From assembly GCF_002953255.1 (NCBI RefSeq), contig NZ_CP026498.1, positions 8,110,345 through 8,157,420 on the forward strand: a stretch of DNA of 47,076 bases, written 5' to 3'. Origin of the DNA: Streptomyces sp. CB01881 (lineage in GTDB: Bacteria; Actinomycetota; Actinomycetes; Streptomycetales; Streptomycetaceae). Under the pieces are notes generated by a model that had not been told where the DNA came from, ran no database searches, and saw nothing but the letters and a program-made list of their open reading frames with translations. Below, piece by piece: positions 7,013 to 16,500 of this stretch. The first letter of the stretch is position 1. The number at the start of each line of letters is the position of its first letter. The position numbers and the translations under genes were made by a program.

Positions 7013-10000
7013 GTGGCTAAGGTCCGGGTTTATGAACTCGCCAAGGAGCTTGGCTTGGAGAGCAAGGCCGTCATGGCCAAGCTCACCGAGCTCGGTGAGT
7101 TCGTCCGTTCGGCGTCCTCGACGATCGAGGCGCCGGTCGTGCGCAAGTTGACTGACGCTCTGGGAGTGGCCCCCACCGGTGGTGGTTCCGCTGCCAAGCC
7201 TGGCCCGCGGAAGCCCGCGGCGCCCCAGCCCGCCGGTGGTCCCGCCGCCGGTGCGGCCGCACCCAAGCCGGGTGCTCCGACCCCGGGTCCGCGCCCTGCC
7301 GCGGCGCCGGCCCCCCGTCCGACCCCCGCAGCCGGAACGGCGCCCGCCGCCCCGGCTGCCGCCGCCCCGCGTCCCGCGGGCGCGCCGACCCCGGGCCCGC
7401 GCCCGGCGGCCCGCCCCGTCGCTCCGGCGGCCCCGGCTGCTCCGGCGGCCGAGTTCTCCTCGCCGGCTCCGGCCGAGGCCCCCGCCGAGCGTCCGGCCGC
7501 CCAGGCCCCGCGCCCGGCGTCCGGCCCCGCTGGTGGCGGTGCCCGTCCGGGCCCGCGCCCGGCCGGTCCGCGTCCGGGCAACAACCCGTTCACCTCGGGC
7601 AGCGCCACGGGCATGGCCCGTCCCGGCGACCGCCGTCCGGCCGCGCCGGGTGCGCGTCCGGGTGCCGGCGCCCCCGCCGGTGACCGTCCCCGTCCGGGTG
7701 GCGACCGTCCGCGTCCGGCCGGTGCTCCCGGTGCCGACCGCGGCGCCCCGCGCCCCGGTGGCGACCGTCCGCGTCCGGCCGGTGCTCCCGGTGCCGACCG
7801 CGGCGCCCCGCGCCCCGGTGGCGACCGTCCGCGTCCGGCCGGTGGCCCCGGTGCCCCGGGTGCCGGTGCCCCCCGTCCGGGTGGTGCCCCGCGTCCCGAC
7901 GGCATGCCCCGTCCGGCCGGTCCGCGTCCCGGCGGCCCGACCCCGTCCGGCATGCCGCGTCCGAACCCCGGCATGATGCCGCAGCGTCCGGCTCCGGGCC
8001 CGCGTCCGGGCCCCGGCGGCCGTGGCCCCGGTGGCCCCGGCGGCCGTCCGGGTGGTCCGGGTGCCGGTGGCGCCCGTCCGGGCTTCGCCGGCCGTCCGGC
8101 CGGTCCGGGCTCGCGTCCGGCCGGTGGCGGCTTCGGCGGTCCCCGTCCCGGTGGCGGTGCCCCCGGTGGCGGCGGCGGCTTCGGCCCGCGTCCCGGCGGC
8201 TTCGGCGGCCGTCCCGGCGGCCCGGGTGCCCGTGGTGGCACGCAGGGTGCCTTCGGCCGTGGCCCCGGTGGCCGTCCGGCCCGTGGTCGCAAGTCGAAGC
8301 GGGCGAAGCGCCAGGAGTACGAGGCCATGCAGGCCCCGTCCGTCGGCGGTGTGATGCTGCCTCGCGGCAACGGCCAGACCGTTCGCCTGTCGAGCGGCGC
8401 CTCGCTGATGGACTTCGCGGAGAAGATCAACGCCAACCCGGCCGCGCTCGTCTCCGTCATGTTCAACCTGGGTGAGATGGTCACCGCGACCCAGTCGGTC
8501 TCCGACGCCACGCTGCAGCTGCTGGCGGACGAGATGGGCTTCGTCCTGGAGATCGTCAGCCGGGACGACGAGGACCGCGAGCTGCTGGAGTCGTTCGACA
8601 TCGACTTCGGTGCCAACGAGGGCGACGAGGACCAGCTGGCCCCGCGCCCGCCGGTCGTCACCGTCATGGGTCACGTCGACCACGGTAAGACCCGCCTGCT
8701 GGACGCCATCCGCAAGTCCAACGTGGTGGCCGGCGAGGCCGGTGGCATCACCCAGCACATCGGTGCCTACCAGGTGGCGACGATGGTGAACGGCGAAGAG
8801 CGCCCGATCACCTTCCTCGACACCCCGGGTCACGAGGCGTTCTCCGCCATGCGTGCCCGTGGTGCCAAGTCCACCGACATCGCGATCCTGGTGGTCGCGG
8901 CCAACGACGGTGTCATGCCGCAGACGGTCGAGGCGCTGAACCACGCCAAGGCCGCGGGTGTGCCGATCGTGGTCGCCGTCAACAAGATCGACGTCGAGGG
9001 CGCCGACCCGACCAAGGTCCGCGGTCAGCTGACCGAGTTCGGTCTGGTGGCCGAGGAGTACGGCGGCGACACCATGTTCGTCGATATCTCCGCGCGCCAG
9101 GGTCTCAACATCGACCAGCTGCTGGAGGCCGTGGTCCTGACCGCGGACGCCTCGCTCGACCTGCGGGCCAACCCCGAGCAGGACGCGCAGGGTATTGCGA
9201 TCGAGGCCCACCTCGACAAGGGCCGCGGCGCCATGGCGACCGTGCTCGTGCAGCGCGGTACCCTCCGCGTCGGCGACTCGATCGTGGTCGGCGACGCCTA
9301 CGGCCGCGTCCGCGCGATGCTGGACGAGAACGGCAACAGCCTCGCCGAGGCCGGCCCGTCCCGCCCGGTGCTGCTGCTCGGTCTGACCTCGGTGCCCCGC
9401 GCCGGCGACAGCTTCATCGTCGTCGACGAGGACCGCACCGCCCGCCAGATCGCCGAGAAGCGCTCGGCCCGCGACCGCAACGCCGCCTTCGCGCAGCGTC
9501 GCGTCCGGGTGTCCCTGGAGGACCTGGACAAGGCCATCGCCGCCGGCTCCATCGAGCAGCTCAACCTCATCATCAAGGGTGACGTCTCCGGTTCGGTCGA
9601 GGCCCTGGAGGACGCCCTCGTCAAGCTGGACGTGGGCGAGGAGGTCGAGCTCCGGGTCCTGCACCGCGGTGTGGGTGCCATCACCGAGTCCGACGTGGAC
9701 CTGGCGATGGGCTCGGACGCCATCATCATCGGCTTCAACGTGCGCGCCGAAGGCCGTGCGCGCGCTGCGGCCGACAAGGAAGGCGTGGACGTCCGGTACT
9801 ACTCGGTCATCTACCAGGCGATCGAGGAGATCGAGAACGCCCTCAAGGGCATGCTCAAGCCCGAGTACGAGGAGGTGCGCCTCGGCTCCGCGGAGATCCG
9901 CGAGGTCTTCCGCTCCTCCAAGTTCGGCAACATCGCCGGTGTGCTGGTCCGCGAGGGCCTGCTGCGCCGCAACGCCAAGGCCCGCCTCATCCGCGACGGC

Positions 10001-10168
10001 AAGGTCGTGGCGGAGAGCCTCACCATCGAGGGTCTGCGCCGCTTCAAGGACGACGCGACCGAGGTCCGCGAGGGCTTCGAGGCCGGTGTGACCCTGGGGT
10101 CGTTCAACGACATCAAGGTCGACGACGTCATCGAGACGTACGAGATGCGCGAGAAGCCGCGCGCGTAA
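7013..10168 (+). CDS. infB: Translation initiation factor IF-2
   Basis: 1051 residues. IF2 is the GTPase that places initiator fMet-tRNA on the 30S subunit and promotes subunit joining. The first 50 residues form the IF2N helical module (VRVYELAKELG). About 370 residues of Pro/Ala/Gly/Arg low complexity follow, and then a basic KSKRAKRQEYE segment. The second IF2N module is near 445-500. The G domain starts at about 545: G1 GHVDHGKT (553-560), G3 DTPGHEAF, G4 NKID, G5 SARQG. Domains II-IV and the fMet-tRNA-binding domain complete the protein. The start is GTG, with AGGAG only 4 nt upstream. It is closed by an 18-bp terminator hairpin. Confidence 0.97.
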   Translation: MAKVRVYELAKELGLESKAVMAKLTELGEFVRSASSTIEAPVVRKLTDALGVAPTGGGSAAKPGPRKPAAPQPAGGPAAGAAAPKPGAPTPGPRPAAAPAPRPTPAAGTAPAAPAAAAPRPAGAPTPGPRPAARPVAPAAPAAPAAEFSSPAPAEAPAERPAAQAPRPASGPAGGGARPGPRPAGPRPGNNPFTSGSATGMARPGDRRPAAPGARPGAGAPAGDRPRPGGDRPRPAGAPGADRGAPRPGGDRPRPAGAPGADRGAPRPGGDRPRPAGGPGAPGAGAPRPGGAPRPDGMPRPAGPRPGGPTPSGMPRPNPGMMPQRPAPGPRPGPGGRGPGGPGGRPGGPGAGGARPGFAGRPAGPGSRPAGGGFGGPRPGGGAPGGGGGFGPRPGGFGGRPGGPGARGGTQGAFGRGPGGRPARGRKSKRAKRQEYEAMQAPSVGGVMLPRGNGQTVRLSSGASLMDFAEKINANPAALVSVMFNLGEMVTATQSVSDATLQLLADEMGFVLEIVSRDDEDRELLESFDIDFGANEGDEDQLAPRPPVVTVMGHVDHGKTRLLDAIRKSNVVAGEAGGITQHIGAYQVATMVNGEERPITFLDTPGHEAFSAMRARGAKSTDIAILVVAANDGVMPQTVEALNHAKAAGVPIVVAVNKIDVEGADPTKVRGQLTEFGLVAEEYGGDTMFVDISARQGLNIDQLLEAVVLTADASLDLRANPEQDAQGIAIEAHLDKGRGAMATVLVQRGTLRVGDSIVVGDAYGRVRAMLDENGNSLAEAGPSRPVLLLGLTSVPRAGDSFIVVDEDRTARQIAEKRSARDRNAAFAQRRVRVSLEDLDKAIAAGSIEQLNLIIKGDVSGSVEALEDALVKLDVGEEVELRVLHRGVGAITESDVDLAMGSDAIIIGFNVRAEGRARAAADKEGVDVRYYSVIYQAIEEIENALKGMLKPEYEEVRLGSAEIREVFRSSKFGNIAGVLVREGLLRRNAKARLIRDGKVVAESLTIEGLRRFKDDATEVREGFEAGVTLGSFNDIKVDDVIETYEMREKPRA
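7697..7845 (+). repeat. infB: 60-bp tandem repeat inside the IF2 low-complexity region
   Basis: Two near-identical 60-bp copies (7697-7756, 7757-7816) and a partial third encode a 20-residue unit of the form GGDRPRPAGAPGADRGAPRP, starting at residue 229 of IF2. The DNA identity, not just the protein pattern, points to recent slippage or unequal exchange. Confidence 0.9.
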
Positions 10169-10179
10169 GCGAGTGGTGT

Positions 10180-10222
10180 CCGGGGCCGGTCGGCGGGTGG
10201 AATTCCCGTCGACCGGCCCCGG
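10180..10222 (+). terminator. Terminator hairpin after infB
   Basis: An 18-bp stem with one G-T pair (10180-10197 with 10205-10222) and a 7-nt loop, 12 nt after the infB stop. A -10-like TAGGGT at 10233-10238, with TCGACC 18 nt upstream inside the stem, may restart transcription for ylxP. Confidence 0.8.
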
Positions 10223-10301
10223 TCTCGCTGTGTAGGGTCCTCACACCAGCCCGGTTCAGGGCTGTCCCCGAGGCCTTCCAGGTCGGCGAGACCTGTCATA
10301 C

Positions 10302-10598
10302 ATGTTCGTGGGAACACTCACCTTCGACCTGCTCCTAGGCGACGTTCACTCGCTCAAGGAGAAGCGCTCGATCGTGCGGCCCATCGTGGCCGAACTGCAG
10401 CGCAAGTACAGCGTGTGCGCTGCCGAGACCGGGAACCAGGAGCTGCACCGCAGGGCCGAGATCGGCCTCGCGGTGGTGTCCGGCGAAGCCGGGTACGTCA
10501 CCGAGGTCCTGGACAGCTGTGAGCGGTTGGTCGCCGGCCGCCCCGAGGTACAGCTGCTCTCCGCCAGGAGGCGCTACCACAACGACGACGATGAATGA
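10302..10598 (+). CDS. ylxP: YlxP family (DUF503) protein
   Basis: 98 residues, DUF503 family. These are small ferredoxin-fold-like proteins that commonly sit between infB and rbfA; B. subtilis YlxP is the best-known relative. A role close to ribosome assembly is suggested by neighbourhood only. The family signature is seen in FVGTLTFDLLLGDVHSLKEK at the N-terminus, the RSIVRPIVAEL helix and the central NQELHRRAEIGLAVVSG. It ends in an acidic YHNDDDE tail. No good Shine-Dalgarno sequence precedes the ATG, but there is no better in-frame start, and the protein begins where the family does. Confidence 0.88.
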   Translation: MFVGTLTFDLLLGDVHSLKEKRSIVRPIVAELQRKYSVCAAETGNQELHRRAEIGLAVVSGEAGYVTEVLDSCERLVAGRPEVQLLSARRRYHNDDDE

Positions 10599-10751
10599 GG
10601 TCTGCGGAACGGACCGGCGCGAGTCGCCGTTCTCACACAGATCAGGACCGAGAGCGCCCACAAGGCTGGGCGCGGGCCGGTACTTTGGGGCGTGGGCCCC
10701 GACGGGCAGGCAGTACGCCCGGGTACCCGGCCCACTGCACGAGGAGGCAAC

Positions 10752-11192
10752 GTGACCGACACCGCAAGGGCGCGCAAGCTCGCCGACCGAATCCAGGTGG
10801 TCGTCGCCCAGACCCTGGAACGCCGGATCAAGGACCCCCGGCTGGGGTTCGTGACCATCACCGACACCCGGGTCACCGGCGACCTGCGCGAGGCCACCGT
10901 CTTCTACACCGTCTTCGGTGACGAGGCCGAGCGCGAGGCGTCGGCCGCGGCGCTGGAGAGCGCCAAGGGCGTGATCCGTTCCGAGGTCGGCAAGATCGGG
11001 GTGCGCTTCACCCCGACGCTGACCTTCGTCGCGGACGCCCTGCCGGAGAACGCCCGGAACATCGACGACCTGCTCGACCGGGCCCGGGCCATCGACGCCG
11101 CGGTGCGCACCACCGCGGCGGGCGCGACCTACGCCGGCGACGCCGACCCGTACAAGGTCCCGGCGTCCGAGCGTGACGACGAGGACGAGTAG
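10752..11192 (+). CDS. rbfA: Ribosome-binding factor A
   Basis: 146 residues. RbfA binds the 30S subunit near the 16S 5' helix and assists late maturation. The type II KH-like fold shows as the N-terminal helix ARKLADRIQVVVAQ, the strand LGFVTITDTRV, the ATVFYTVFG strand and the FVADALPENARNIDDLL C-terminal part. GTG is the start, with GAGGAGG 4 nt upstream, and the protein begins VTDTARARK as expected; frames further up have no ribosome binding site. The stop is 2 nt before the ATG of the DHH gene, so the two are very likely translationally coupled. Confidence 0.95.
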   Translation: MTDTARARKLADRIQVVVAQTLERRIKDPRLGFVTITDTRVTGDLREATVFYTVFGDEAEREASAAALESAKGVIRSEVGKIGVRFTPTLTFVADALPENARNIDDLLDRARAIDAAVRTTAAGATYAGDADPYKVPASERDDEDE

Positions 11193-11194
11193 TC

Positions 11195-12298
11195 ATGGCG
11201 GGTGAGCCGGCGGCGGCCGGTTCGACAGCGGGACCAACCACGGGGGCGTCCTCCACCACCACGGTGGAGGGTGCCCTCGCGGTGCTTCCGGGGCCGCGCG
11301 CCGAGGAGAGCGGCTTCGAGCTGGTCTGGCAGCAGGTGGTGGCGGAGATCGGGCGGGCCCGTTCGATCGACCTGATCTGCCACATCTGCCCCGACGGCGA
11401 CGCGCTCGGTTCGGCCCTGGCGGCCGCACTGGCGCTGCGCGGTCTCGGCCACGAGGTCCGGGTCTCCTTCGGCGACGACCCGCAGATCGTGCCCGAGTCG
11501 CTGGCCTTCCTGCCCGGCCAGGAGCTGATCGTGCCGGCCTCCGAGGTGCCGGACACCCCCGAGCTGGTGCTCTGCTTCGACGTCGCCGCCCAGAGCCGGC
11601 TCGGCCTGCTGCACGACAAGGCCTTCGCCGCGCCCGTGCTGGTGGTCATCGACCACCACGCCTCCAACCCGGGCTTCGGCACCCACCAGCTGATCGACCC
11701 GACCGCCCCGGCCACCGCCGTCCTGGTGGACGAGCTGCTGCGCCGGCTCGGCGTCGAACTCGACCAGCCGCTGGCCACCTGCCTCTACACCGGGGTCGCC
11801 ACCGACACCGGCTCCTTCAAGTACCGGGCCACCACGCCCGCGACCCACGAACTCGCCGGGCGGCTGCTGGCCACCGGCATCCGGCACGACCTGATCTCCC
11901 GGCAGCTGTGGGACACCTCCTCCTTCGGCTACCTCAAGGTGCTCGCCCGCGCGCTCGACCGGGCCGTCTACGAGCCCGACGCGGCCGGCGGCCTGGGCCT
12001 GGTGTGGACCTGGGTGCCGTACCAGGACCTCGCGCTGTTCAGCGTCACCGTCGAGGAGATCGAGGGCCTGATCGACATCGTCCGCCGCCCGGCCGAGGCC
12101 GAGGTGGCGCTGGTGCTCAAGCAGGACCCGGACGGCACCCTGCGCGGCTCCTCGCGCTCCAAGGGCGCGGTGGACGTCGCCGCGGCCTGCGCGGGACTCG
12201 GCGGCGGCGGGCACACCTTCGCGGCCGGGTTCAGCGCCCGGGAGGACGTGGAGACCGTGGTCGGGCGGTTCCGGGCCGCGTTGCGGCCCGTCAGTTGA
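11195..12298 (+). CDS. DHH/DHHA1 phosphoesterase (NrnA-like nanoRNase / pAp phosphatase)
   Basis: 367 residues. The N-terminal DHH domain has the metal-binding CPDGD loop (H63, D67, D69) and the name-giving DHH triad at 153-155 in VIDHHASNP. The C-terminal DHHA1 domain has GGGGHTFAAGF (336-346), which grips the substrate phosphate. Relatives (NrnA) degrade 2-5-nt RNA fragments and dephosphorylate pAp, and several act on cyclic-dinucleotide linear products. A long, poorly conserved N-terminal tail of about 30 residues (Gly/Ala/Thr-rich) is unusual. It sits between rbfA and truB as in other actinobacteria and probably shares their transcript. Confidence 0.92.
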   Translation: MAGEPAAAGSTAGPTTGASSTTTVEGALAVLPGPRAEESGFELVWQQVVAEIGRARSIDLICHICPDGDALGSALAAALALRGLGHEVRVSFGDDPQIVPESLAFLPGQELIVPASEVPDTPELVLCFDVAAQSRLGLLHDKAFAAPVLVVIDHHASNPGFGTHQLIDPTAPATAVLVDELLRRLGVELDQPLATCLYTGVATDTGSFKYRATTPATHELAGRLLATGIRHDLISRQLWDTSSFGYLKVLARALDRAVYEPDAAGGLGLVWTWVPYQDLALFSVTVEEIEGLIDIVRRPAEAEVALVLKQDPDGTLRGSSRSKGAVDVAAACAGLGGGGHTFAAGFSAREDVETVVGRFRAALRPVS

Positions 12299-12320
12299 CC
12301 ATCCTTAGAGAAAGAACTTG

Positions 12321-13250
12321 ATGAAGCGCAAAGGCACCGGTCCGGACGGCCTGGTCATCGTCGACAAGCCGGAGGGCATCACCTCGCACGGGGTGGTCGC
12401 CAAGCTGCGGTGGCTGGCCGGGACGCGGAAGGTCGGCCACGCCGGCACGCTCGACCCGATGGCCACCGGCGTGCTGGTCATCGGCGTGGAACGGGCCACC
12501 CGGCTGCTCGGGCACCTGATGCTCACCGCCAAGACGTACGAGGCGACCATCCGGCTCGGCCAGACCACCGTCACCGACGACCGGGAGGGCGAGGTCACCT
12601 CGTCCACGCCGGCGGACGGCGTGGACCGGGGGGCCGTCGAGGCCGGGATCGCCGCGCTCACCGGCGAGATCATGCAGGTGCCGTCCAAGGTCAGCGCGAT
12701 CAAGATCGACGGCAAGCGCTCGTACGCGCGGGTCCGCGAGGGCGAGGACTTCGAGCTGGCGGCCCGGCCGACCACGATCCACTCCTTCACCGTGCACGAG
12801 TACCGCGAGGCCGTCGCCGAGGACGGCACGCCGGTGCTCGACCTGGACGTCACGGTGGAGTGCTCCTCCGGCACCTACATCCGGGCGCTGGCCCGCGACC
12901 TCGGCGCCGGGCTCGGCGTCGGCGGCCACCTCACCGCGCTGCGGCGCACCAAGGTGGGCCCGTACGGGGTGGAGTCGGCGCGGACGCTGGAGCAGTTGGA
13001 GGAGTCGGTGCACGGCGAGGCCGCCACCGGGCTGGAGGTGCTGCCGATCGGCGCCGCCGCCGCGGCGGCCTTCCCGCGCTGGGACCTCGACGCCGACCAG
13101 GCCAAGCAGCTCTCGCACGGCGCCCGGCTGAAGGCGCCCGGGATGGGCGTGGACGGGCCGATCGCGGTGTTCGGGCCGGACGACCGGTTCCTCGCGCTGG
13201 TGGAGGAGAAGGGCGGCCAGGCGAAGCCGGTCGCGGTCTTCGTCGGCTGA
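12321..13250 (+). CDS. truB: tRNA pseudouridine(55) synthase TruB
   Basis: 309 residues. TruB makes pseudouridine 55 in the T-loop of tRNAs and also acts as a tRNA folding chaperone. Catalytic Asp45 is in GHAGTLDPMATG (39-50). Family motifs include VDKPEGITSH near the N-terminus, KTYEATIRLG, PSKVSAIKIDGKRSY and CSSGTYIRALARDLG. A PUA-like C-terminal domain follows from about residue 235. The ATG at 12321 has AGAGAAAG upstream; the TTG immediately before it is in frame and is an alternative. A strong hairpin follows, so it ends the block. Confidence 0.96.
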   Translation: MKRKGTGPDGLVIVDKPEGITSHGVVAKLRWLAGTRKVGHAGTLDPMATGVLVIGVERATRLLGHLMLTAKTYEATIRLGQTTVTDDREGEVTSSTPADGVDRGAVEAGIAALTGEIMQVPSKVSAIKIDGKRSYARVREGEDFELAARPTTIHSFTVHEYREAVAEDGTPVLDLDVTVECSSGTYIRALARDLGAGLGVGGHLTALRRTKVGPYGVESARTLEQLEESVHGEAATGLEVLPIGAAAAAAFPRWDLDADQAKQLSHGARLKAPGMGVDGPIAVFGPDDRFLALVEEKGGQAKPVAVFVG

Positions 13251-13264
13251 GCCCCCGCGGCACG

Positions 13265-13299
13265 AGCCCCCCGGCGCCCCTTGCGGGCGGCGGGGGGCT
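13265..13299 (+). terminator. Terminator after truB
   Basis: A 9-bp stem (13265-13273 with 13291-13299) begins 14 nt after the truB stop, followed by CTTTCC. The rest of the gap before the next gene (to 13546) holds a 7-bp inverted repeat, GTTCACC/GGTGAAC (about 13388-13421), that could be an operator, and nothing else recognised. Confidence 0.7.
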
Positions 13300-13546
13300 T
13301 TCCGCTGCCCGGGTGCGGGCACCGGAACCGCCCGCGGCGGTCACGGGCCGGAGGCACGCGCGGGGAGTGTGGGCGGGCTGGTGCACGAGTTCACCCGCAC
13401 GGGGGAGCGCGCGAGGTGAACCGCGGTGGTGAGCGGCGTGGGTGGGGTCGGGGCGCGCCGACGGCGGGCAGAACCCCGTGCGGCGAGCAGGTCGCCGCGA
13501 CGAGTCCGCTCCAGGGCCGGCCGGCCCTGCGGGGAGGGCTGCGCGA

Positions 13547-16500
13547 ATGCCGGGAATCCTGGACGGCGACGAGGTGGCGGACGATCCGGGGCGGTACCTG
13601 CTGCGGATCTGCGACCTGGACGGACGGCTGCGCGGGCTGGGGTTCGTCGCCGACCCGCTGGGCACCGTCCTGACCGCCCACGAGAGCGTCGCGGGCCTCG
13701 ACCGGGTCGTCCTGCGCACCCCCGGCGGTCAGACCCGCGTCCTCGGCCCCGACAACGTCCTGCCGCTGCCCGCGCACGGGCTCGCCCTGCTGCGGACCGA
13801 CGGCGTCGGCGGGCTGCCGGTGCCGCCGCTGCCGGTCGCGCGCCCGGCCGGCGCGCCTGCCTGCCGGGATGTGCTGCTGCCCGTGCTGACCGGGGAGGAC
13901 GAGCGGGCGGTGGCCCTGCGCGGCGGCCTGCTCGGCGTCACCGGGGCGGTCTACGCGCCCTCCCCGGGGAACGGCCGGCCGGGCCCCTTCCACCTGCTCG
14001 GCGGCGTGCTGCTGCTCGACCTGCCGTCCGCCGTCGGCGGTGCGGTGGCCGTACCCGCCGGGGCGCCGGTGCTGGACGCCCGCAGCGGCGCGGTGATCGG
14101 CGTCGCCGCGCCGGGCGTGCACGCGCCCGAACGGGCCGGCGCGCTCGCCGCCGTCCCCGCGTACGGCGGCGGTGCGGGCGCGGGCGCACCGGAGCTCGCC
14201 GGGGCGCTGGACCGCAACGCCGCGGGCGTCCCGGCGTACGGGACCGCGCTCAACCTGGCCGGCGTCCTGCGGCTCACCGCCGCCCAGGTGGCGTCCGCCG
14301 GTGCGGGCCCGGGCCGGGTGGGCGCCCTGGCCGCCGACCGGGTCGACCGCCCGGACGGCCTGGCCGGGGAGGAGCCGTCGGTCGCGGCGGTCACCGCGCT
14401 GGTCGGTGCGCCCGGCTCGGGCCGGACCACCGAACTCGCCGCCCTCGCCGCCCGGCGCGCCGACGGCGGGTGTCCGCGGCCCACGCTCTGGCTGCGCGGC
14501 GCCGACCTGCGGCCGGAGTCCACCGCGCTCGCCGACGCGGTGGAACGCACGCTGGCGGCGGCCTCCGCGGTCCTGGGGGTCCGGCCGACGCCGGGGCCGG
14601 ACACCGTGGCCGGGCTCTGCACGGCGGCGGGTCGGCCGCTGCTGGTGGTCCTGGACGGGCCCGAGGAGGCGTCCGTACCGCTCGACGCGGCCTGGCTGCG
14701 GGCGGCCGGGGAGTGGCTGGCGGCCACCGGGGCGCGGCTGCTCCTGGCCTGCGGGGAGGAGGCCTGGGAACGGCTGGCCCCGGGCGGGCACGGGAGCGGC
14801 GCCCCGGCGGCGGGCGAGGGCTGTGAGCCGGGCGGTGCCGGCGGCGGGCGGTGCGCCCCGGCCGAGGGTTCCCGGGCGGGGGAGCGGTACGCGCCGGGCG
14901 GCGCCGCGGGCGGACCGGCCGCCCCGGCGGGCGTGTTACCCGGCGACGCGCCCTGCCACTGCCGTCCGGCCCTCGCCGTCCACCGGCTCGGGCCGCTGCC
15001 GGCCGAGGCGGCGGACCGGGTGCGGCGCCGGTACGGGCTGCCGCCGGGGTGGCCGGCCCCGGCGGACGCCCGGCATCCGCTGGCGGTGCGGCTGGCCGGG
15101 GAGCTGTGGGCGGAGGGGGTGCGCGGGGAGCCGCCGGGCCGCGGCGAGCTGTTCGCGGCCCAGCTGGACCTGCGCTGCCTGCGGGTCGCCCAGCGGCTCG
15201 CCACCGACGGGCGGCCGCGGCGCCCGGGTGCCCACCGGCGGGGTGCCGGCCGTGCGGCGGGGCCGTCGCACGGCCGGGTGCGGCGGCTGGCGGCCGCGGT
15301 GGCGGGCCGGGTGCACGAGGCGGGGCGGCGGATGCTGGGGGCGGAGCAGGGCGGCCTGGGCCGGGCGGTGTTCGAGGAGCTGTTCCCGGTTGCGGGTGGC
15401 TGGGCGGCCGCCGTCCTGGCGGAGGGCCTGTTCGTGCCCGCCGGGCCGGGCTACCGGTTCGCGCACGGGGAGTTCTCCGACTGGCTGCAGGGCCTGCACC
15501 TGGACCTCGACGCGGCGCTGCGGCTGCTGCTCGGCGAGACCGAGGACACCAGGCCGCCGGGGGAGGCCCGTTCGGTGCCCCGGCACCGGGTCGGGCCGGT
15601 GGCGGCCGCGCTGCGGCGGCTGGCGCAGACCTGGGGAGCGCCCGCCCTGGACCCGTGGCTGCACCGGATCTGGCGCGCCCTGGACCTCCGCCCGCCGGGC
15701 AGCGAACCCGGCTGGTGGGCGGGGCGGTTGCTGGTGGCCGGGCTGGCGGCCAGCCCGGATCTCGGCGAACACCGCGCCCTGCTCCACCAGTTGGCGGTCC
15801 GGATCGCCGAAGTCGCCCCGGCGGCAGGCGGATTCGAACGGCTTCCGGCCGAGGGACTGGGACGCTTCGGCCCGGCGTTCTGGACCGGCCTGGGCCTGCC
15901 CGCGGCGCAGGAGCTGGAGCTGCTGCGCCGGCTGGTGACCGCCGACGGGCCCGGGCGGCCGTTCCTGACCGCCGTGGCCGGCCGGCTGCGGGGCGACCCG
16001 GCCGGCCTGCTGCCGCTGCTCTGCCGGTGGTTCGACGACCCGCGCGGCCTGACCGGCCGCCCCGGTACCACCGTCGCCGACCTCGCCCACGACCTGCTGT
16101 ACGCCCACCGCACGCTCGCCCTGGACGAGTTGACGGAGGCCCTGGCCGACGCCGCGCACCCGAGGGCGGACGCGCTGCTCACCGTGCTCGCCGCCGAGGA
16201 GCCCTCCGCGCTCTGCCGGGCGGTGGACCGCTGGAGCCACGACCGGCGGCCCGAGCGCCACGTCGCCGCCGCCGTGCACGCGCTGCGGGCCGCCCCGTAC
16301 GCGCGCGGCGCCGGTGCGGAGCTGCTGCGGTTCACCGCGCTGACCCTGCTCGCCCGGGAGGAGGAGCCCGGTCTGCACGGGGCCGCCCTGGCCCTGCTGG
16401 TCCGGGACGTCCGGACCAGGGCCGCCCACCTGCCGGCGGCGCTCGCCCTCCACCGGCAGGGCGACGACCACTTCCTCACCGCGCGGGCGCTGGCCCCGGC

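Noticed and set aside
6797..9664. Long minus-strand open frame opposite infB with Thr/Gly/Arg repeats
   Set aside because: It mirrors the repetitive IF2 linker and G domain; no ribosome binding site or domain supports it.
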